Below, one piece after another: positions 42,539 to 51,541 of a DNA stretch of 64,000 bases (positions are counted from its first letter, which is position 1; every line of letters starts with the position of its first letter). A program made the translations under genes and the position numbers. The stretch spans positions 1 through 64,000 of the forward strand of contig NZ_WNDO01000019.1 in NCBI RefSeq assembly GCF_009912395.1. The letters run 5' to 3'. A model generated the notes under the pieces. It was not told the origin of the DNA and searched no databases. It saw nothing but the letters and a program-made list of their open reading frames with translations. The DNA is from Luteibacter sp. (lineage in GTDB: Bacteria; Pseudomonadota; Gammaproteobacteria; Xanthomonadales; Rhodanobacteraceae).

Positions 42539-44217
42539 GGCTGTTCTTCCTTGCCCTGCTTGGAGTTCGACGGCGCGGGGAGCTTCGGTGCGGGCGCATC
42601 GGCACCGCGGCCGCGCAGCAGCGCTTCGGGATGACGGCCGAGGTAGTCGGTGAACACGCGGACCGAACGGATCGTGCGCTGGAGCTCCTCGAGCGTGTTG
42701 CCGATGTTCTGCTGCAGCGGGGAGTCTTCGGACAGCGCCTGGTTGGCCGTGCCCACCGTAGTGTTCACGCCTTCCAGGGTCTTCTTCGCTTCGGGCAGCA
42801 GATCGCTGTTGACCTGCTTCAGGGTGCCGTGAAGCTCCTTGAGGCTGCCATCGAGGTTCTTGCCGATGGAGTCGAACGGGATCTTCTCGACCTTGTCGAT
42901 GATGCTCGACAGCTGCTCCTGCAGGTGATCGAAGTCACCCGGCGTGGTCGGGATCTCCACCGGCTTGCTGTTCGGGTCGAGCGTGGCCTTCGGCGCCTTG
43001 GGATCGAAGTCCAGCGCAATGTAGAGCTGGCCCGTGAGCAGGTTGCCGTTACGCGCCTGCGCACGCAGGCCATGGGCGACCAAGCCGCTCATGATCTTCG
43101 GGAAGGCCTGGTCCTCGTCGCCGCCGACGGCCTTGGCGAGCTTGTCCGCCGCCTGTCCGAGGCGCTGCGGGTAGATCACCGCACCGACGATGACGGGGAA
43201 AGTCTGCGTCTTCGGGTCGTAATCGAGGTTCACCGCCACGACGCGGCCGATCTTCATGCCGAGCAGTTCCACCGGCGCGTCGACGTTGAGCCCGCGCAAC
43301 GAGTGCGCAAAACGCATGCGGATGTAGCGCGGCTTGCCGTCCGGCGGGGCCATCGCGGTGGCCTGGTCGCCGAATAGGGTGAACGAGTTCATTTCCGGAG
43401 CGGGCGCCTCGTCATGCGGCCCCATCGGGTTCTGGAAGGCCACGCCGCCAGCGATCACCGTGGCGAGCGACTGCGTGTTCATCTTCAGGCCGTCGGCGCC
43501 CAGGGAGACATCCACGCCGCTGGCGTTCCAGAAACGGGTTTCCTTGGTGACAAAGCGGTCGTTGGGACCATCGACGAACAACTGGAACGTGACGCCCTTG
43601 CCATCGTCGTCGAGCTGATACGACACGATGCGGCCCACCTGGATACGGCGGTAGTAGACCGGCGAACCGATATCCAGCGACCCCAGGTCGTTGGCATGCA
43701 GCGTGAAGCGTCGACCGGGCGCCCCGTGGGTGACCGCCGGCGGGGTCTCCAGGCCGGTGAAATCGCTCTGCTCGTCATCCGAGTTGCCTGCGTCGGCACC
43801 GATGAACGCGCCCGACAGCAGGGTATCGATGCCCGACACGCCGCTGGCACCGACACGCGGACGCACCACCCAGTAGCGCGTACCCTTGGTCGCGAAGCCG
43901 TGGGCGTCCTTCTCCAGGTCGATCATCACGGAGACGTGGGTGCGGTCCTTCGACAGGCGCATGTTGGTGACCTTGCCGATCACCACGTTCTTGTACTTGA
44001 CCTGGGTCTTCCCCGCCTCGATGCCCTCGGCCGTGAGGAAGGTGACCGTGATGCGCGGTCCCGCCGACAGGTAGTAGTTCACCAGCAACGAGATGCCGAC
44101 GAGGGCCGCCACGATGGGCACCAGCCAGATCAACGAGACGCCGACCCGGGAGCGGCGCACCTCCGGCTGTGGCAGATCGTCCTCGCGGGACGTATTTCCT
44201 TGGTTGGTGTCGCTCAT
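42535..44217 (-). CDS. pqiB: PqiB, MCE-domain lipid transport protein
   Basis: The 560-residue protein has one N-terminal helix (VSLIWLVPIVAALVGISLLV, about 27-46), three MCE domains in the periplasm (about 50-160, 165-260, 285-400) and a long helical tail (about 430-550) that makes the hollow needle across the periplasm. It moves lipids between membranes with PqiA and PqiC. Four-base overlaps link it to both neighbours. Confidence 0.95.
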   Translation of the reverse strand: MSDTNQGNTSREDDLPQPEVRRSRVGVSLIWLVPIVAALVGISLLVNYYLSAGPRITVTFLTAEGIEAGKTQVKYKNVVIGKVTNMRLSKDRTHVSVMIDLEKDAHGFATKGTRYWVVRPRVGASGVSGIDTLLSGAFIGADAGNSDDEQSDFTGLETPPAVTHGAPGRRFTLHANDLGSLDIGSPVYYRRIQVGRIVSYQLDDDGKGVTFQLFVDGPNDRFVTKETRFWNASGVDVSLGADGLKMNTQSLATVIAGGVAFQNPMGPHDEAPAPEMNSFTLFGDQATAMAPPDGKPRYIRMRFAHSLRGLNVDAPVELLGMKIGRVVAVNLDYDPKTQTFPVIVGAVIYPQRLGQAADKLAKAVGGDEDQAFPKIMSGLVAHGLRAQARNGNLLTGQLYIALDFDPKAPKATLDPNSKPVEIPTTPGDFDHLQEQLSSIIDKVEKIPFDSIGKNLDGSLKELHGTLKQVNSDLLPEAKKTLEGVNTTVGTANQALSEDSPLQQNIGNTLEELQRTIRSVRVFTDYLGRHPEALLRGRGADAPAPKLPAPSNSKQGKEEQP

Positions 44218-44834
44218 TGCGATTTCCTGTTATCCCAGATAAGCCGGGGATCGAAACTCATGGCGGAAAGCATCGTCAGTACGACGACCATGCCGAAATA
44301 CACCACGCCGGGCAGCGGCTCGACGCGGGAAAGCACCTTGAAATGCACGAGGGCGGAGAGGATGGCCACGACGAAGACGTCGAGCATCGACCAGTAACCC
44401 ACCAGCTCCACGAAGCGGTAAAGCTTGGCCCGTTGCCGCGCCCCCCACTCGCTCGCCCTCTGCACGGATACCAGCAGGTAGCCGAGGATGATGAATTTGA
44501 GCATGGGTACCACGATGCTCGCCGTGAAGACGATGATGGCGAGGTCGGGTGACCCCGCCCGCCACAGCTCGATGATGCCGCTGAGGATGGTGTTGTCGTC
44601 TTTGCTGAAAAGGCTCTGCGTCCGCATGATCGGATATAGGTTGGCCGGCAGGTAGAAGATGGCGGCGGCAATGAGCAGGGCCCAGGCCCGGGCCAGGCTG
44701 CCGCGTTTGCGGATGTGAAGCGCGTTGCCGCAACGCGGGCAGCAGGCATGCGGGTCTGGGGAGTAGGTCGTCACCAGCCGGCAGACATGGCAGCTCATCA
44801 TGCCCAGTTCACGGGCTCTCGGCAGCGCGCTCAT
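44214..44834 (-). CDS. pqiA: PqiA half-protein 2 (paraquat-inducible protein A domain)
   Basis: The 206-residue protein has a zinc-ribbon-like N-terminus (CHVCRLV...CCPRCGN) and four helices with the PqiA blocks FYLPANLYPIMRT and MLKFIILGYLLV. E. coli PqiA holds two such halves in one chain; here they are two genes, this one being the second. Overlaps of four bases on both sides show one operon with the other half and pqiB. Confidence 0.92.
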   Translation of the reverse strand: MSALPRARELGMMSCHVCRLVTTYSPDPHACCPRCGNALHIRKRGSLARAWALLIAAAIFYLPANLYPIMRTQSLFSKDDNTILSGIIELWRAGSPDLAIIVFTASIVVPMLKFIILGYLLVSVQRASEWGARQRAKLYRFVELVGYWSMLDVFVVAILSALVHFKVLSRVEPLPGVVYFGMVVVLTMLSAMSFDPRLIWDNRKSQ

Positions 44835-45442
44835 GTTGCATCCCCCGCCGTGACGTCCCACAGGTTGCGCGGGTCGTGGCTGGCGAACACCGTGATCAGC
44901 ACGGTGAGGAAGCCGAAGGCCCAGATCCCCGCGCCCGGAATCACGTCGAAATAGGTGTGCGCCTTCACCACGGCCACGAGCACGCCCAGCATGAAGACTT
45001 CGATCATGCTCCAGGGCTTGACCCTGACCAGGGCGGACATCGCCTCGCGGAACCCGGGCGCGCGACGCCCCTGACGGGCGAACCAGAGCACCCAGCCGAA
45101 CAGCAGGATCTGCGAGAGGGGGAAGAAGAACAGGGTAAGCGCCGTCAGCACGGCCACCACCTGGGCACCGTCGCGCCACATGGCGATCACCGCGCCCCAT
45201 AAGGTGGTGTCCGCCAACATGCCGGAAAGGCCCAGGGTAACGATGGGCGAGACGTTGGCGATGACGAACACGATGAAGGCGGCCAGGATCAAGGCGAACT
45301 GGCCATCCACGCCCAGCCATTGGTGGCGCTCGAGCACCGCGTCGCACACCGCGCAACGCGCCACCTCGCCACGGGCGAGCGGGCGCCGACGATAAACGGT
45401 ATCGCAGTGTTCGCAGACGATCAGGGAGGGGGCCTTTTCCAT
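44831..45442 (-). CDS. pqiA: PqiA half-protein 1 (paraquat-inducible protein A domain)
   Basis: The 203-residue protein begins MEKAPSLIVCEHCDTVY and has two CxxC pairs (CEHC, CAVC) and four helices with FIVFVIANVSPIVTLGL and FFFPLSQILLFGWVLW as landmarks. It is the first gene of the pqi operon. It resembles the N-terminal half of PqiA/LetA. The start at MEKAP is preferred over one 13 codons upstream. The thioredoxin-like gene lies divergently about 170 bases away. Confidence 0.92.
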   Translation of the reverse strand: MEKAPSLIVCEHCDTVYRRRPLARGEVARCAVCDAVLERHQWLGVDGQFALILAAFIVFVIANVSPIVTLGLSGMLADTTLWGAVIAMWRDGAQVVAVLTALTLFFFPLSQILLFGWVLWFARQGRRAPGFREAMSALVRVKPWSMIEVFMLGVLVAVVKAHTYFDVIPGAGIWAFGFLTVLITVFASHDPRNLWDVTAGDAT

Positions 45443-45613
45443 GCGTTCCAGTGGCGCGAGGCCGCACTGGCCCGGTGGCATATGATCGCAAATCCGCGTA
45501 AACGGCGCATGACGGAGCCGCCAAACGGTTCGCTGAAGCCCTGTCCGGGGCTTGATATGCTTGGCGGCTTCCCCGATTTATCGCCAGATATCCACCGTAT
45601 CCAGGAGTCCTCC

Positions 45614-46486
45614 GTGAGCAGCGCCCAGAGCACCAGCGAACACATCTTCGACGCAACCACGGCCGGCTTCGAGAACGACGTCGTCAATGCCTCCCTCGAA
45701 ACCCCGATCCTGGTGGACCTGTGGGCCGAGTGGTGCGGCCCCTGCAAGTCCCTTGGCCCGATCCTCGAAAAGCTCGCGGTCGAATTCAACGGCGCCTTCC
45801 GCCTGGCGAAGATCGACGTGGACGCCGAGCAGGAGCTGGCCGCCATGTTCGGCGTGCGCAGCATCCCGACGGTGATCCTCATCAAGGGCGGCCAGATGGC
45901 CGATGGCTTCGCCGGCGCCCAGCCGGAAGGCCAGATCCGCGAATTCCTCGCCCGCCACGGCATCGTGGCCGGCGAACCCGGCGTCGCCGACGACGAGGCC
46001 CCGGCCGCCGTCGAATCCCCGGAAGACGCGATCAACCGCATCCAGCAGGACATCGCCGCCCAGCCGGACAACGCCGAGCTGAAGCTCGACCTCGCCCTGG
46101 CACTGATGCGCGCCGGCCGTGTCGAACCGGCCCAGGCCGAACTCGACGCCCTGCCCGCCAACCTCGCCACGGACGCCCGCGCCGTCCGCCTGCGCAGCCA
46201 GCTCGAACTGGCCCGCGCACTCGCCGGTGCGCCCTCGCTGCCCGAATTGAACCAGCGCATCGCGGCCAACGGCGACGACTGGGAAGCCCGCGACCTGCTC
46301 GGCGTGCGCCTGCTCATCGAAGGCGAGGAAGCCGCCGGCCTCGACCAGTTCCTCGACATCCTCAAGCGCCAGCGCGACTGGAACGACGGCCAGGCCAAGA
46401 AGCGCCTCCTCGCCGCCTTCGCCACGCTCGACGACACGGCCTTGGTAGGCACCTACCGCCGGAAGATGGCGTCGCTGGTGTTCTGA
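45614..46486 (+). CDS. cnoX: CnoX/YbbN-type thioredoxin with TPR tail
   Basis: The 290-residue protein has a thioredoxin domain (about 10-115) with active site WAEWCGPCK (Cys39 and Cys42 by count) followed by a helical TPR part (about 130-285). YbbN in E. coli lacks the second cysteine and acts as a chaperone; here the full CGPC site suggests thiol reductase activity as well. GTG start with an AGGAG site at seven bases. It stands alone, with a palindrome after it. Confidence 0.9.
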   Translation: MSSAQSTSEHIFDATTAGFENDVVNASLETPILVDLWAEWCGPCKSLGPILEKLAVEFNGAFRLAKIDVDAEQELAAMFGVRSIPTVILIKGGQMADGFAGAQPEGQIREFLARHGIVAGEPGVADDEAPAAVESPEDAINRIQQDIAAQPDNAELKLDLALALMRAGRVEPAQAELDALPANLATDARAVRLRSQLELARALAGAPSLPELNQRIAANGDDWEARDLLGVRLLIEGEEAAGLDQFLDILKRQRDWNDGQAKKRLLAAFATLDDTALVGTYRRKMASLVF

Positions 46487-46526
46487 TGTTGCCGGGGCTA
46501 TCGATGAACCGCGGCTGCTGATGCTT

Positions 46527-46595
46527 TTGTAGGAGCGCGCTTGCGCGCGATGGGTGCTCGCGGCACCCCCATCGCGCGCAAGCGCGCTCCTACAA
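46527..46595. repeat. GTAGGAGCGCGC palindrome (REP-like), copy 6
   Basis: Arms TTGTAGGAGCGCGCTTGCGC and the complement, loop GATGGGTGCTCGCGGCACCC. It lies between the convergent ends of cnoX and the DUF4442 gene, eight bases from the latter's stop. Confidence 0.92.
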
Positions 46596-46602
46596 AAAAT
46601 GA

Positions 46603-47046
46603 TTAACGCTTCTTTCGACGCACGTAGAGCTGCTTGCGCACCGTGGCGACCAGTTCGCCCGACGCGGTGCGAATGTCGGTATCGAACCAGCGCAGGTACT
46701 TCTCACCGCCCTCGGTCCCCGCGCGGATCTCGTCCAGCAACGCATCGTCCACGTGGAACTCCGCGTAGACATCCTCGCGTCCCGGCGCCACGAAGCGGAT
46801 CTCGCCCGCCTGGTCCCATACGATGTAGTCGTCGCCGAGACTCTTCAGCACCATGATCATCCAGAACGGATCGGTCATGGAGAACAGGTTGCCGCCGAAC
46901 TGCGTGCGCACGTAGTTCCGGTTGTACCAGGCAAGCTTGAGCTTCACCCGCGCATGCCGGTAATCGTCGAACGTCACCACGCGCACGCCGGTGAACAGGA
47001 AGGGAGGCCAGGCGTTGAGGATGCGACGCAGGGTGGGCGCTTTCAT
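46603..47046 (-). CDS. DUF4442 hotdog-fold protein
   Basis: The 147-residue protein starts MKAPTLRRILNAWPPFL and matches DUF4442 (YiiD C-terminal-like, hotdog thioesterase fold), with RNYVRTQFGGNLFSMTDPFWM as the conserved block. Starts at 47100 or 47124 are possible and add an unlikely N-terminus; the chosen ATG fits the family length. It has a basic tail (YVRRKKR). Substrate unknown, perhaps acyl-CoA. It diverges from the M61 gene. Confidence 0.85.
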   Translation of the reverse strand: MKAPTLRRILNAWPPFLFTGVRVVTFDDYRHARVKLKLAWYNRNYVRTQFGGNLFSMTDPFWMIMVLKSLGDDYIVWDQAGEIRFVAPGREDVYAEFHVDDALLDEIRAGTEGGEKYLRWFDTDIRTASGELVATVRKQLYVRRKKR

Positions 47047-47207
47047 GGGCGACGACGGGTCAATGGAGACGACGGCCATGCTAGCCATCCCCTCCGTCAT
47101 GGCGAAGCCCCCCGTTTCAAACATGCCCGGCCCGTGACCTCTGGCACAGGCTAGCTGAACAGTCGTTCATGAAGATCGGGACTTCCCTTGTCGCCGGAAT
47201 CCGCGCC

Positions 47208-49079
47208 ATGCGCCATCCGCTTCGCCGAGCCCTGCTCGCCACGTCCCTCGCCCTGGCCTTCGCCGCTCCGGCCTTCGCCCAGGAACTTCCCGCTGCGGTC
47301 GACCAGCCCTACCCGGGCAACCTCAAGCTCACGGTGGACCTCACCGATGTCGGCCGCCGCATCTATCACGTACGCGAAAGCATCCCGGTCACGCCCGGCG
47401 CGGTCACGATCTACTACCCGAAATGGATCCCCGGCGAGCACGGTCCGACGGGACCGCTCGCCAACGTCGTCGGCCTCATCGCCACGGCGAACGGCCAGCG
47501 CGTGCCCTGGCGTCGCGACCTGAAGGAGATGTACGCGTTCCATCTCGACGTGCCGGCCGGCGTGGACACGCTCGACCTCCAGTTCGAATACCTGGCACCG
47601 ACCATGCCGAACTACGTGCCGCTGTCCTTCAACGAAGTGGCGTTCTATCCGGCGGGCCACTACACCAGCCGCATCACGATCGAGCCCAGCGTGAAGCTAC
47701 CAGCGGGATGGAAGTTCGCCAGCGCGCTGGAAACCGCCGCGCAGGATGGCGACACCGTGCGCTTCAAGCCGGTGAGTTTCGAGAACCTCGTGGACTCGCC
47801 AGTACTGGCCGGCAAGTACTTCACGCGCGTGGACCTCGCGCCCGGCCAGAAGGTACCCGTGCACCTGAACATCGTCGGCGACACCGCCGCCGGCGTAAAG
47901 CCCACCGACAAGCAGATCGAAGCGCAGCGCTCGCTCGTCGTACAGGCGAACAAGCTGTTCGGCGCCCACCACTACGAGCATTACGACTTTCTGCTGGTCA
48001 CCTCCGAGCACACGCCGCACTTCGGCCTGGAGCATCACCAGTCCAGCGACGATCGCCTGCCCGCCGACTTCCTCACCGATGCCGACCTCAACGTCGCGGC
48101 GGGCTCGTTGCTGCCGCACGAATACATCCATTCGTGGAACGGCAAGTTCCGTCGCCCGGCGGACCTGTGGACACCGACCTTCATGGAGCCGATGCAGGAC
48201 GACCTGCTGTGGGTTTATGAAGGCCTGACCGATTACTGGGCCGGCGTGCTCACCGCCCGCTCAGGCATCTGGACCACCGAGCAGTGGCGCGATTCGCTGG
48301 CCGGCTTCGCTGCCGACATGACGGCGCGCACGGGACGCTCGTGGCGTTCGCTGCAGGACACCGCCGACGGCATTCCGCTGACCTCGCGCGGCACGCCGGG
48401 CTGGGGCAACTATCGCCGCGGCTCCGACTACTACCCCGAAGGCCAGATGCTCTGGCTCGACGTCGACACGAAGATCCGCGAACTCTCCGGAGGCAAGCAC
48501 ACGCTCGACGAATTCGCGCGCTCGTTTTACGGGATGGACAACGGTAGCTACGTACCGAAGACCTATACCTTCGAGGACGTCGTGAACACCCTCAACGGCA
48601 TCCAGCCCTACGACTGGAAGACCTTCCTGCGCCAGCGCCTCGACGACCATGGCAACGCGCTGCCCGAGCATGGTATCGAGGGCGGCGGCTGGAAGCTGGT
48701 CTACGACGACAAGCCCACTCCGTTCGCGAAGACGGTCGAAAAGAACCGCAAGATGGTCAACCTCAGCTACGGGCTGGGTATCTCGGTCAACGACAAGGGC
48801 GAGGTGAGAGATGCCCAATGGGAAGGCGTGGCGGCAAAGGCCGGCCTCGTACCCGGCGTGACCATCGTGGCCGTGAACGGCAAGGACTATTCCACCAAGG
48901 GATTGAAGGACGCCATCACCGACGCGAAGAACACCACCACGCCCATCGACTTCCTGATCAAGGACGTGGACGACTATCGCCACGTCACCGTGGACTACCA
49001 CGGCGGCCTGAAGTATCCGCACCTCGTGCGTGGCGATGGCAAGGACCTGATCGGCGCGATCGCCACGCCGTTGAAGTAA
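47208..49079 (+). CDS. M61-family metallopeptidase (glycyl aminopeptidase type) with PDZ domain
   Basis: The 623-residue exported protein has a signal peptide (RRALLATSLALAFAAPAFA), an N-terminal beta domain (about 30-190), the zinc motif LLPHEYIHSWN (HExxH near residue 304) with the third ligand Glu in VYEGLTDYWAG, and a C-terminal PDZ domain (about 530-610, GLGISVNDKGEV and VPGVTIVAVNGKD). Members remove N-terminal Gly/Ala. The start with the cleaner signal peptide is chosen; ATG at 47169 is 13 codons upstream. Confidence 0.92.
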   Translation: MRHPLRRALLATSLALAFAAPAFAQELPAAVDQPYPGNLKLTVDLTDVGRRIYHVRESIPVTPGAVTIYYPKWIPGEHGPTGPLANVVGLIATANGQRVPWRRDLKEMYAFHLDVPAGVDTLDLQFEYLAPTMPNYVPLSFNEVAFYPAGHYTSRITIEPSVKLPAGWKFASALETAAQDGDTVRFKPVSFENLVDSPVLAGKYFTRVDLAPGQKVPVHLNIVGDTAAGVKPTDKQIEAQRSLVVQANKLFGAHHYEHYDFLLVTSEHTPHFGLEHHQSSDDRLPADFLTDADLNVAAGSLLPHEYIHSWNGKFRRPADLWTPTFMEPMQDDLLWVYEGLTDYWAGVLTARSGIWTTEQWRDSLAGFAADMTARTGRSWRSLQDTADGIPLTSRGTPGWGNYRRGSDYYPEGQMLWLDVDTKIRELSGGKHTLDEFARSFYGMDNGSYVPKTYTFEDVVNTLNGIQPYDWKTFLRQRLDDHGNALPEHGIEGGGWKLVYDDKPTPFAKTVEKNRKMVNLSYGLGISVNDKGEVRDAQWEGVAAKAGLVPGVTIVAVNGKDYSTKGLKDAITDAKNTTTPIDFLIKDVDDYRHVTVDYHGGLKYPHLVRGDGKDLIGAIATPLK

Positions 49080-49085
49080 CCCGGC

Positions 49086-50489
49086 TCAGGCGATCGGGGC
49101 ACGGGGAATGCGAACCACGACACGCAGTCCCGCGCCCCGCTCGCCATCGAGCAGTTCGATCGTCGCGCTGTGCAGTTCGGCGGCGCGCTGGACGATGGAC
49201 AGGCCGAGTCCGTAGCCCTCGCCCTGTGTATCCAGTCCTCGCTGGAAACGCGTGAACATGCCCGCGCGACGTGCTTCGGGGATACCCGGGCCGTCGTCCA
49301 CGACCTCGATGACGGCGGTGCCGTCGTCCGCGCGCGACATGGACAACGCAACATGACCACCGCGCGGCACATGGCGGAACGCGTTTTCCAACAGGTTGCG
49401 GAGCAAGGCGCCCAGGGCGACGGCATAGCCCTCCACCCACAGTTGCTCAGGCAGCTCACGTAGCTCCAGTTCGACGCCACCCGCGCCAATCACCGGCGAG
49501 AGCTCCTCGATCACGTCCAGCGCCAGCTCACCCAGGTCGACCCGTCCGCGCGGACCGGAGGCGGCCCCCACTTCAAGGCGTGCGAGCGCCAGCAACTGCT
49601 CGGTGCGCCGCGCGAGCGACACGAGGCATTCGCGGGCCGCTTCCAGCGCCAGCTGTGCTTCGTCGGGGCGCGCCGAAACCATGGCGCTCTCCAGGTTGAT
49701 CATGGTGGACGCCAACGGCGTGCGCAGCTCGTGCGCGACGTCGGCGCTGAACCGCCGCTCACGCTCCAGCGCGCTCTCCAGGCGTCCGATCTGGTCGTTC
49801 AACGCGGCGAGCACGGGCGATAGCTCGGCGGGTGCGTCGTCGAGGTGGATCGGCGCCCGGCTTCCGGGCTCGCGATGGGCCAGCGCATCGGCCAGGGATT
49901 CAAGCGGACGCAGGCCGCGGCGGATCGCCCAGCCCACCAGCACCGCCAGCAACGGCAAGCCAAGCAGCGTCGGCAAGCCGTGCTCGATCCACAACGCGTG
50001 GGTGATCTCGTGACGGCTGTCGTATCGCTCGCCCGCACGGATCGTGATGCCCTTGTTCTCCATGATCAGCGTGAACACCCGCCATTTATAGCGTCCGCTG
50101 CTGATGTCCTCGAACTGGCCGTCAGGCGCATGCGTGCGCGGCACGCCGGAAAGGTTCTCCGTGGCGAGCAAAAGGCTGCCGTCGCTGTCGAACACCTGGA
50201 AGCCCACTTCCGATTCGTAAGTGCGCCCCTGGACGGTGACTTCCTGGGGGTGGTTCGAATAACTCGGCACCAGGGCGGGAATGGCGCGTTGCTCGCGCAA
50301 CTGCTCGACGCCGATCCGGCCGACCAGTACTTCCAGCGTCCGTGCCGCCTGGGCCAGTCTGCCGTCGGAAAGCTCGTCAACCTCCTCCAGCGTACGCATC
50401 GCGCTGAGGATACCCAGCGGCAACAGCACGGCCGCCAGCACGAGCACGATCAAGGCCAGCAGGCGGGAACGCAGGCTGACTGCCTTCAC
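49086..50489 (-). CDS. Sensor histidine kinase (QseC/PmrB type)
   Basis: The 467-residue kinase has helices at about 8-30 and 163-185 around a periplasmic sensor of about 130 residues, HAMP, the H-box VAHELRTPLAS and an ATPase domain (NLLENAFRHVP, DDGPGIPE, GYGLGLSIV). The GTG start overlaps the regulator stop by two bases (GTGA), so it is the second gene of a regulator-kinase pair. The signal is unknown. Confidence 0.92.
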   Translation of the reverse strand: MKAVSLRSRLLALIVLVLAAVLLPLGILSAMRTLEEVDELSDGRLAQAARTLEVLVGRIGVEQLREQRAIPALVPSYSNHPQEVTVQGRTYESEVGFQVFDSDGSLLLATENLSGVPRTHAPDGQFEDISSGRYKWRVFTLIMENKGITIRAGERYDSRHEITHALWIEHGLPTLLGLPLLAVLVGWAIRRGLRPLESLADALAHREPGSRAPIHLDDAPAELSPVLAALNDQIGRLESALERERRFSADVAHELRTPLASTMINLESAMVSARPDEAQLALEAARECLVSLARRTEQLLALARLEVGAASGPRGRVDLGELALDVIEELSPVIGAGGVELELRELPEQLWVEGYAVALGALLRNLLENAFRHVPRGGHVALSMSRADDGTAVIEVVDDGPGIPEARRAGMFTRFQRGLDTQGEGYGLGLSIVQRAAELHSATIELLDGERGAGLRVVVRIPRAPIA

Positions 50490-51151
50490 TTCGGCTCCCG
50501 CGGCACCATGTAGCCGAAACCGCGTACCGTCTGAATGGCATCGTGGCTGAGCTTGCGGCGCAGCGAATGCACGAGCACCTCCAATGCGCTGGTGCTCATG
50601 GCGTTGTCCGGTCCGTACAGGGAGTTCTCCAGCGACTCGCGCCGCACGATCCGCCCTGCCCGCTCCATCAAGGCCTGGAGCAAGGCGAACTCGCGCCGTG
50701 TGAGGTCCACCTTGGCGCCGTGCCAAAACACCTCGAAGGTGCCCAGGTCGAGGCACAGCGCGCCGGCTTCGAGGCGATTCACCGCCGAACCACGCACCCG
50801 ACGGGCCAGCGAGCGGATGCGCGCGGCCAGTTCGTCGAGGTGGAAGGGCTTCACCAGGTAGTCGTCCGCACCGCCGTCGAGGGCACGGATACGCGCGTCG
50901 AGCTGGTCGCGCGCGGACATCACGATCACGGGCGTCGTCACCTGCAGGCGGCGCGCCTCGGTCAGCACGTCGAAACCATCCTTGCCCGGCAGGCCCAGGT
51001 CGAGCAGCACCAGGTCCGCGTCGTGATCGCGCAGCGCGGACAAGGCCTCGTTGCCGTCACGGAACCAGCTGATCGTATAGGCGAGCCGCTCCAGCGCGCG
51101 GCGGATGGCGTCGCCAAGCTGGGCATCGTCTTCGACGAGAATGATGTGCAA
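50486..51151 (-). CDS. OmpR-family response regulator (QseB/PmrA type)
   Basis: The 221-residue regulator has the acidic pocket VEDDAQ, phosphoacceptor Asp in LVLLDLGLPGKDG (about 51), Lys in DDYLVKPFHLDE and a winged-helix domain (about 125-218, IQTVRGFGYMVP). It precedes and overlaps its kinase. A 390-base gap with a repeat array separates it from the divergent M14 gene, so its promoter lies within or beside repeats. Confidence 0.92.
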   Translation of the reverse strand: MHIILVEDDAQLGDAIRRALERLAYTISWFRDGNEALSALRDHDADLVLLDLGLPGKDGFDVLTEARRLQVTTPVIVMSARDQLDARIRALDGGADDYLVKPFHLDELAARIRSLARRVRGSAVNRLEAGALCLDLGTFEVFWHGAKVDLTRREFALLQALMERAGRIVRRESLENSLYGPDNAMSTSALEVLVHSLRRKLSHDAIQTVRGFGYMVPREPK

Positions 51152-51235
51152 GGGCTCTGGACCTGTGCTCTCGGCGCTCGGAATTATCTGCGGCCGCAGC
51201 TTAGCGCCTGCTTAGAATCCCGCCAAATCGCCGGC

Positions 51236-51455
51236 CTCGTCGTTCCTGTGAAAACAGGAACCCAGCGCCTCGGTTTGCCAGCACGGCGAGGGCGTCGCAT
51301 CGGCTTTTGCGTAGGAGGCCGCGAGGCGACAACCCATTGCCCCGCGCTGGGTTCCAGCGTGCGCTGGAACGACGGATCGCGAGCTTGTCGTTCCTGTGAA
51401 AACAGGAACCCAGCGCCCCAGTTCACCAGCACCGCGAGGTCACTGCATCGGCTTT
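51236..51455. repeat. 147-bp unit, locus 3 (about one and a half copies)
   Basis: Two GTTCCTGTGAAAACAGGAAC hairpins (near 51243 and 51391) flank one GTTCCAGCGTGCGCTGGAAC hairpin and the GCGAGGGCGTCGCATCGGC spacer. It occupies most of the gap between a divergent regulator gene and the M14 gene, unlike the other two loci, which lie between convergent genes. Confidence 0.88.
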
Positions 51456-51541
51456 CGTGCAGCAATGCGCATGGGGACCAGCCATTCGCTCCGTGAGGCC
51501 AAAAGCCACACAATGGCCCGGTTTCCCTGCCGGATATCCCC

